DNA from: Nitrospirota bacterium
Lineage (GTDB): Bacteria > Nitrospirota > Thermodesulfovibrionia > Thermodesulfovibrionales > SM23-35
Length of the DNA stretch: 35,672 nt
Direction: 5' to 3'
Assembly: GCA_040754395.1 (NCBI GenBank)
Contig: JBFMCL010000029.1
Coordinates: forward strand, 1 to 35,672
Shown: piece after piece, positions 33,221 through 35,672 of the stretch
Numbering within the stretch: the first letter of the stretch is position 1
Layout: the number at the start of each line of letters is the position of its first letter
The notes under the pieces: generated by a model
Told to the model about the DNA's origin: nothing
The model's input: the letters and a program-made list of their open reading frames with translations, nothing else
The model's database searches: none
Position numbers and translations under genes: made by a program

Positions 33221-33829
33221 CATGTTTCTGATCTTGAGCGTCACCGCATACCTGGAAAGTTCTATCCTGATCTTCGACGGATACCAGACGTTGCCGGTTT
33301 TTTCCGGATTCGCATAAAAGATATTGAGTTCCCGCCCGTCTTCCAGGGCAATGACCTGTTTCATGGGGAACGCGGTCTTTCTTTCCAGCCAGAGCATCCT
33401 TGTGAGGTTCCTGAGAAGAAACTCTCCTTCTGTTTCTTCTACCTGAAAATCATTCATATCCCACCAGAAAAGGCAGTTTCTCAGACCACTCGTAAGAATC
33501 GTTCCCTTGTTCCTGTCTATCGCAGGATTCGATCTGATGATGCCATCCCGTGACGTCATTTCAAAGGCAAGAAAACCGAATGAATACACCCTCATGACCA
33601 TATCGCCGTTCCTCGATATGTTTAATGCGCCTTCTCCTCTTATTTCTGCATCCGGTTTTTCAAAAGTGATGGAAAATACCGTATCAATCGATTTAATGCT
33701 GTTTTTTGAAGAGAGGAATTCCCGTATGTCGGCTCCCTCATACACAGGCAATTCGACCCGCTTTGGAGCGCACGAGCACGAGAAAAAGATGACACTAATC
33801 AAAAGCAGTTTTAAGACATTCCTCAACAT
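33200..33829 (-). CDS. LolB-like / DUF4292-type lipoprotein
   Basis: A 209-residue lipoprotein: the signal peptide ends at FFSCSC, with Cys18 or Cys20 as the lipidated residue, followed by APKRVEL. The mature part has beta strands with a pattern like LolB/LppX-type lipid-binding folds, such as GALNISRNGDMVMRVYSFGFLAFEM and SKIRIELSRYAVTLKI. DUF4292 or LolB-like proteins sit in the outer membrane and may bind or transfer lipids. The start lies inside the end of radA (35-base overlap), so expression follows radA. The family is a best judgement from fold-like pattern, not a strict motif. Confidence 0.7.
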   Translation of the reverse strand: MLRNVLKLLLISVIFFSCSCAPKRVELPVYEGADIREFLSSKNSIKSIDTVFSITFEKPDAEIRGEGALNISRNGDMVMRVYSFGFLAFEMTSRDGIIRSNPAIDRNKGTILTSGLRNCLFWWDMNDFQVEETEGEFLLRNLTRMLWLERKTAFPMKQVIALEDGRELNIFYANPEKTGNVWYPSKIRIELSRYAVTLKIRNMSFIPDA

Positions 33830-35165
33830 TCCTTACTCCTTTTATCTCCAGTCCGAAAGTATTCTTTATTTTCTCCGCGTTTCCGAAGGGCATGACAGCC
33901 TGCCTGAAGCCGATTTTGGCGGCTTCCCGTATCCTGGTTTCTGCCTGTGCAACTGCCCGTATCTCCCCGGAGAGCCCCACCTCCCCGAAGACAAAGACTT
34001 TCGGGTGAAGGGGGACGTCTCTCAGCGAAGAGGCGATGGTGACGATGATGCCGAGATCGACCGCAGGCTCGACTAACCTGAGGCCGCCGACGACGTTCAC
34101 AAAAATATCCATTCCCCCCAGAAGGAGGCCGGCCTTTTTTTCCAGCACCGCTGCCAGAAGGTTTACGCGGTTGAAGTCGACGCCTATGGTCGTCCTGCGG
34201 GGCATCCCGAAGCTGGTCTGTGAAACCAGAGCCTGCAGCTCGACCATCAGGGGCCGTGTCCCTTCAATACTTGCAACAACAGTTGAACCCGGCACATTGA
34301 TCGGACGTTCGAGAAGGAAAAGCTCGGAAGGGTTTTCGACTTCGAGCAATCCGGAATCCGACATCTCGAATATCCCTATCTCATTGGTCGAGCCGAACCG
34401 GTTTTTCACCGTTCTCAGGATCCGGTACGCGTGTCCCCTGTCCCCTTCAAAATATAGCACGGTATCCACAATGTGTTCGAGTACGCGCGGGCCGGCAATC
34501 GCCCCTTCTTTTGTCACATGTCCGATGAGGAAAACCGGGACACCGGACTTTTTTGCATACAGCATCAGTTTTGCAGCAGATTCCCGCACCTGGCTCACGG
34601 AGCCCGGCGCAGAGACCAGTTCATCCGTATATACCGTCTGCACGGAATCCACGACCATGGTCTTCGGGCTGAGTTTTGATGCGATACTGATGATATTTTC
34701 GAGTGAAGTCTCCGGAAGAAGGATGATTTCCTCTGAACTGACGGATAACCTCTCAGCCCGTATCTTGATCTGTTCGGGGGATTCCTCTCCTGATACATAC
34801 ATGACCTTGCCGTATGTCCCTGAAATTCCGGAGAGGGCCTGCAGAAGTAAAGTGGATTTGCCGATGCCCGGGTCCCCACCGACGAGTATCACAGACCCTC
34901 CTACAACCCCTCCTCCCAGAACCCTGTCGAGTTCCATGATGCCGGTAGATATCCTCTGCTCCTGTCCGCCTTTGATCGAACTGAGGGGCCGGGGTTCTGC
35001 TTTCGCAAAATTTCCTGCAACCGAAGAACGTCGGGAACCCGGTTCCTTCTTTTCCTCTGCAAAGCTGTTCCATGCCCCGCAGTCAGGGCATTTGCCGAGC
35101 CATTTGGGGCTTGCATGGCCGCAGACCTGGCACTGAAAAAAAGTTTTTGTCTTCTGCATCTTCAC
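33795..35165 (-). CDS. radA: DNA repair protein RadA
   Basis: A 456-residue protein, typical length for bacterial RadA (Sms), a DnaB-like branch-migration helicase acting in recombination repair. It has a zinc finger CQVCG...CPDCG (Cys12, 15, 26, 29), Walker A GGDPGIGKST (96-105), Walker B around MVVDSVQT (170-177), the RadA-specific KNRFG motif (254-258), and a C-terminal Lon-protease-like domain (about 280-450). The start is ATG 35165, with ATG 35159 as an alternative. It lies 90 bases after a small conserved-looking gene and overlaps the downstream lipoprotein gene by 35 bases. Confidence 0.97.
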   Translation of the reverse strand: MKMQKTKTFFQCQVCGHASPKWLGKCPDCGAWNSFAEEKKEPGSRRSSVAGNFAKAEPRPLSSIKGGQEQRISTGIMELDRVLGGGVVGGSVILVGGDPGIGKSTLLLQALSGISGTYGKVMYVSGEESPEQIKIRAERLSVSSEEIILLPETSLENIISIASKLSPKTMVVDSVQTVYTDELVSAPGSVSQVRESAAKLMLYAKKSGVPVFLIGHVTKEGAIAGPRVLEHIVDTVLYFEGDRGHAYRILRTVKNRFGSTNEIGIFEMSDSGLLEVENPSELFLLERPINVPGSTVVASIEGTRPLMVELQALVSQTSFGMPRRTTIGVDFNRVNLLAAVLEKKAGLLLGGMDIFVNVVGGLRLVEPAVDLGIIVTIASSLRDVPLHPKVFVFGEVGLSGEIRAVAQAETRIREAAKIGFRQAVMPFGNAEKIKNTFGLEIKGVRNVEECLKTAFD

Positions 35166-35255
35166 ACGTTCATCGGATGCTCCCGGCAGGGTTTTGTTTC
35201 GGATTGAGTATCTGCAGCATTCTCTGCCAGGAGCTATCAGCGGTTCGAAACATAT

Positions 35256-35432
35256 TCAGGAATTGTCTTCTTCTGCCAGATAATCCTTGAGCTTCTCCTG
35301 AAGAGATTCAGGCCATACCTCGTCATACAGAAACGCATCTACTTCAGCTTTTGTGAGTGTCTGCTTGATATCAAGTGGCATGCTCCTGAGTACCTGCATT
35401 TTCACGGGGTCAGGTTTTCTTCTATTCTCCAT
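35256..35432 (-). CDS. Small hypothetical protein upstream of radA
   Basis: From the ATG at 35432 the product is 58 residues; AAGGAGG six bases upstream decides this start over longer in-frame versions. The protein is mostly charged and helical (DIKQTLTKAEVDAFLYDEVW, then PESLQEKLKDYLAEEDNS), with no signal peptide, membrane segment or Cys. It may be a small cytoplasmic regulator or DNA-associated helper. I do not recognise a family. It is probably the first gene of the radA operon. Confidence 0.7.
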   Translation of the reverse strand: MENRRKPDPVKMQVLRSMPLDIKQTLTKAEVDAFLYDEVWPESLQEKLKDYLAEEDNS

Positions 35433-35453
35433 ACAACCTCCTTCGATATCCAT

Positions 35454-35459
35454 ATTATA
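35454..35459 (-). promoter_or_regulatory. Possible -10 box for the small gene and radA
   Basis: TATAAT reads on the minus strand at 35459-35454, about 20 bases before the ATG at 35432. No good -35 box is seen at 16-18 bases upstream, so the assignment is weak. Confidence 0.25.
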
Positions 35460-35569
35460 ATATTCAGAAGAGAAATGTTGTATGTTTATGTTGCTGGGCG
35501 AATGTACCGTTCTGACAGGTTCCGGAGAAGTGCAGAAGAACACGGGTCCTGTTGCCTCATAATAAAATG

Positions 35570-35671
35570 TTACCGAAGGATCGCTGACTCAGCGAGAGAT
35601 TTTGTAGCATAGAGGAAGATTTTTTTCAGTTTATCTTCCAATGCCTTTCTCAGATGAAATGGGTTCAGGTT
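35570..35671 (-). CDS. C-terminal end of an unrecognised protein (partial at right edge)
   Basis: A minus-strand frame enters from the right edge and ends at TAA 35572-35570. It encodes 33 residues including NLNPFHLRKALEDKLKKIF and ending LAESAILR, a plausible amphipathic helix end. It may be the end of a transposase or another gene; nothing in view decides. The 110 bases between it and the -10 box of the small gene hold no other feature I can name. Confidence 0.4.
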   Translation of the reverse strand, partial: NLNPFHLRKALEDKLKKIFLYATKSLAESAILR

Positions 35672-35672
35672 T

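Noticed and set aside
34036-35136. Long plus-strand ORF of 366 codons opposite radA
   Set aside because: It is the antisense shadow of radA: Ser/Pro/Thr-rich with no domain, while the minus strand carries all RadA motifs.

Overview
The window is a chromosomal stretch from a Gram-negative, probably anaerobic or microaerophilic bacterium. Evidence for the cell type: many signal peptides and lipoboxes, an AsmA-like plus DUF1318 envelope pair, an RND-type adaptor, and dense c-di-GMP signalling. Gene content resembles Nitrospirota (Thermodesulfovibrionia-like) or Desulfobacterota: a lipA-hom-MoeB-MoaD-NIL-apgM string, HEAT plus HD-GYP proteins with a shared N-terminal domain, and a TPR plus ExeA-like ATPase pair. 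The lineage is inferred from gene neighbourhood and protein style, not from a marker gene. I see no rRNA, tRNA, CRISPR array or intact insertion sequence.

Layout. 1-415: debris, including the tail of an unrecognised ORF and the 5' end of a transposase gene that runs into the 3' end of an M28 peptidase gene. 400-1482 (-): membrane-anchored M28 peptidase. 1652-6090 (+): envelope block of a large AsmA/YdbH-like protein, a DUF1318 (YdbL-like) lipoprotein and an L,D-transpeptidase. 6112-7272 (-): exported degenerate trypsin-like domain plus TPRs. 7435-11698 (+): MacAB/LolCDE-style export system (adaptor, ATPase, two FtsX-like permeases). 11718-18288: cyclic-di-GMP island, with a divergent GAF-GGDEF protein, a HEAT-repeat protein, an HD-GYP protein and a PAS-GGDEF-EAL protein.

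18330-24340 (-): probable seven-gene operon, in transcription order lipA, hom, MoeB-like E1, MoaD/ThiS-like carrier, NIL-domain protein, apgM (the subfamily proposed to act as homoserine kinase) and nth. It joins homoserine metabolism to a sulfur-carrier activation pair, which suggests carrier-linked homocysteine or threonine-branch metabolism. Between the NIL gene and apgM is a coding-like frame with no start codon and an in-frame TGA.

24604-25785 (+): AlaA-type aminotransferase. 25974-26477 (+): unrecognised secreted protein, closed by a strong hairpin. 26571-29913 (-): rnr, DUF2784 protein, mazG. 30087-33220 (+): TPR protein and ExeA-like ATPase. 33200-35432 (-): small hypothetical gene, radA, DUF4292/LolB-like lipoprotein. 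A partial unrecognised ORF enters at the right edge on the minus strand.

The most interesting items are the duplicated N-terminal domain linking the HEAT and HD-GYP proteins, the hom/E1/sulfur-carrier/NIL/aPGM cluster, the YdbH-YdbL-like pair with a possible YnbE-YdbL fusion, the endonuclease III with Cys to His in its Fe-S loop, and the pseudo-protease-TPR protein.
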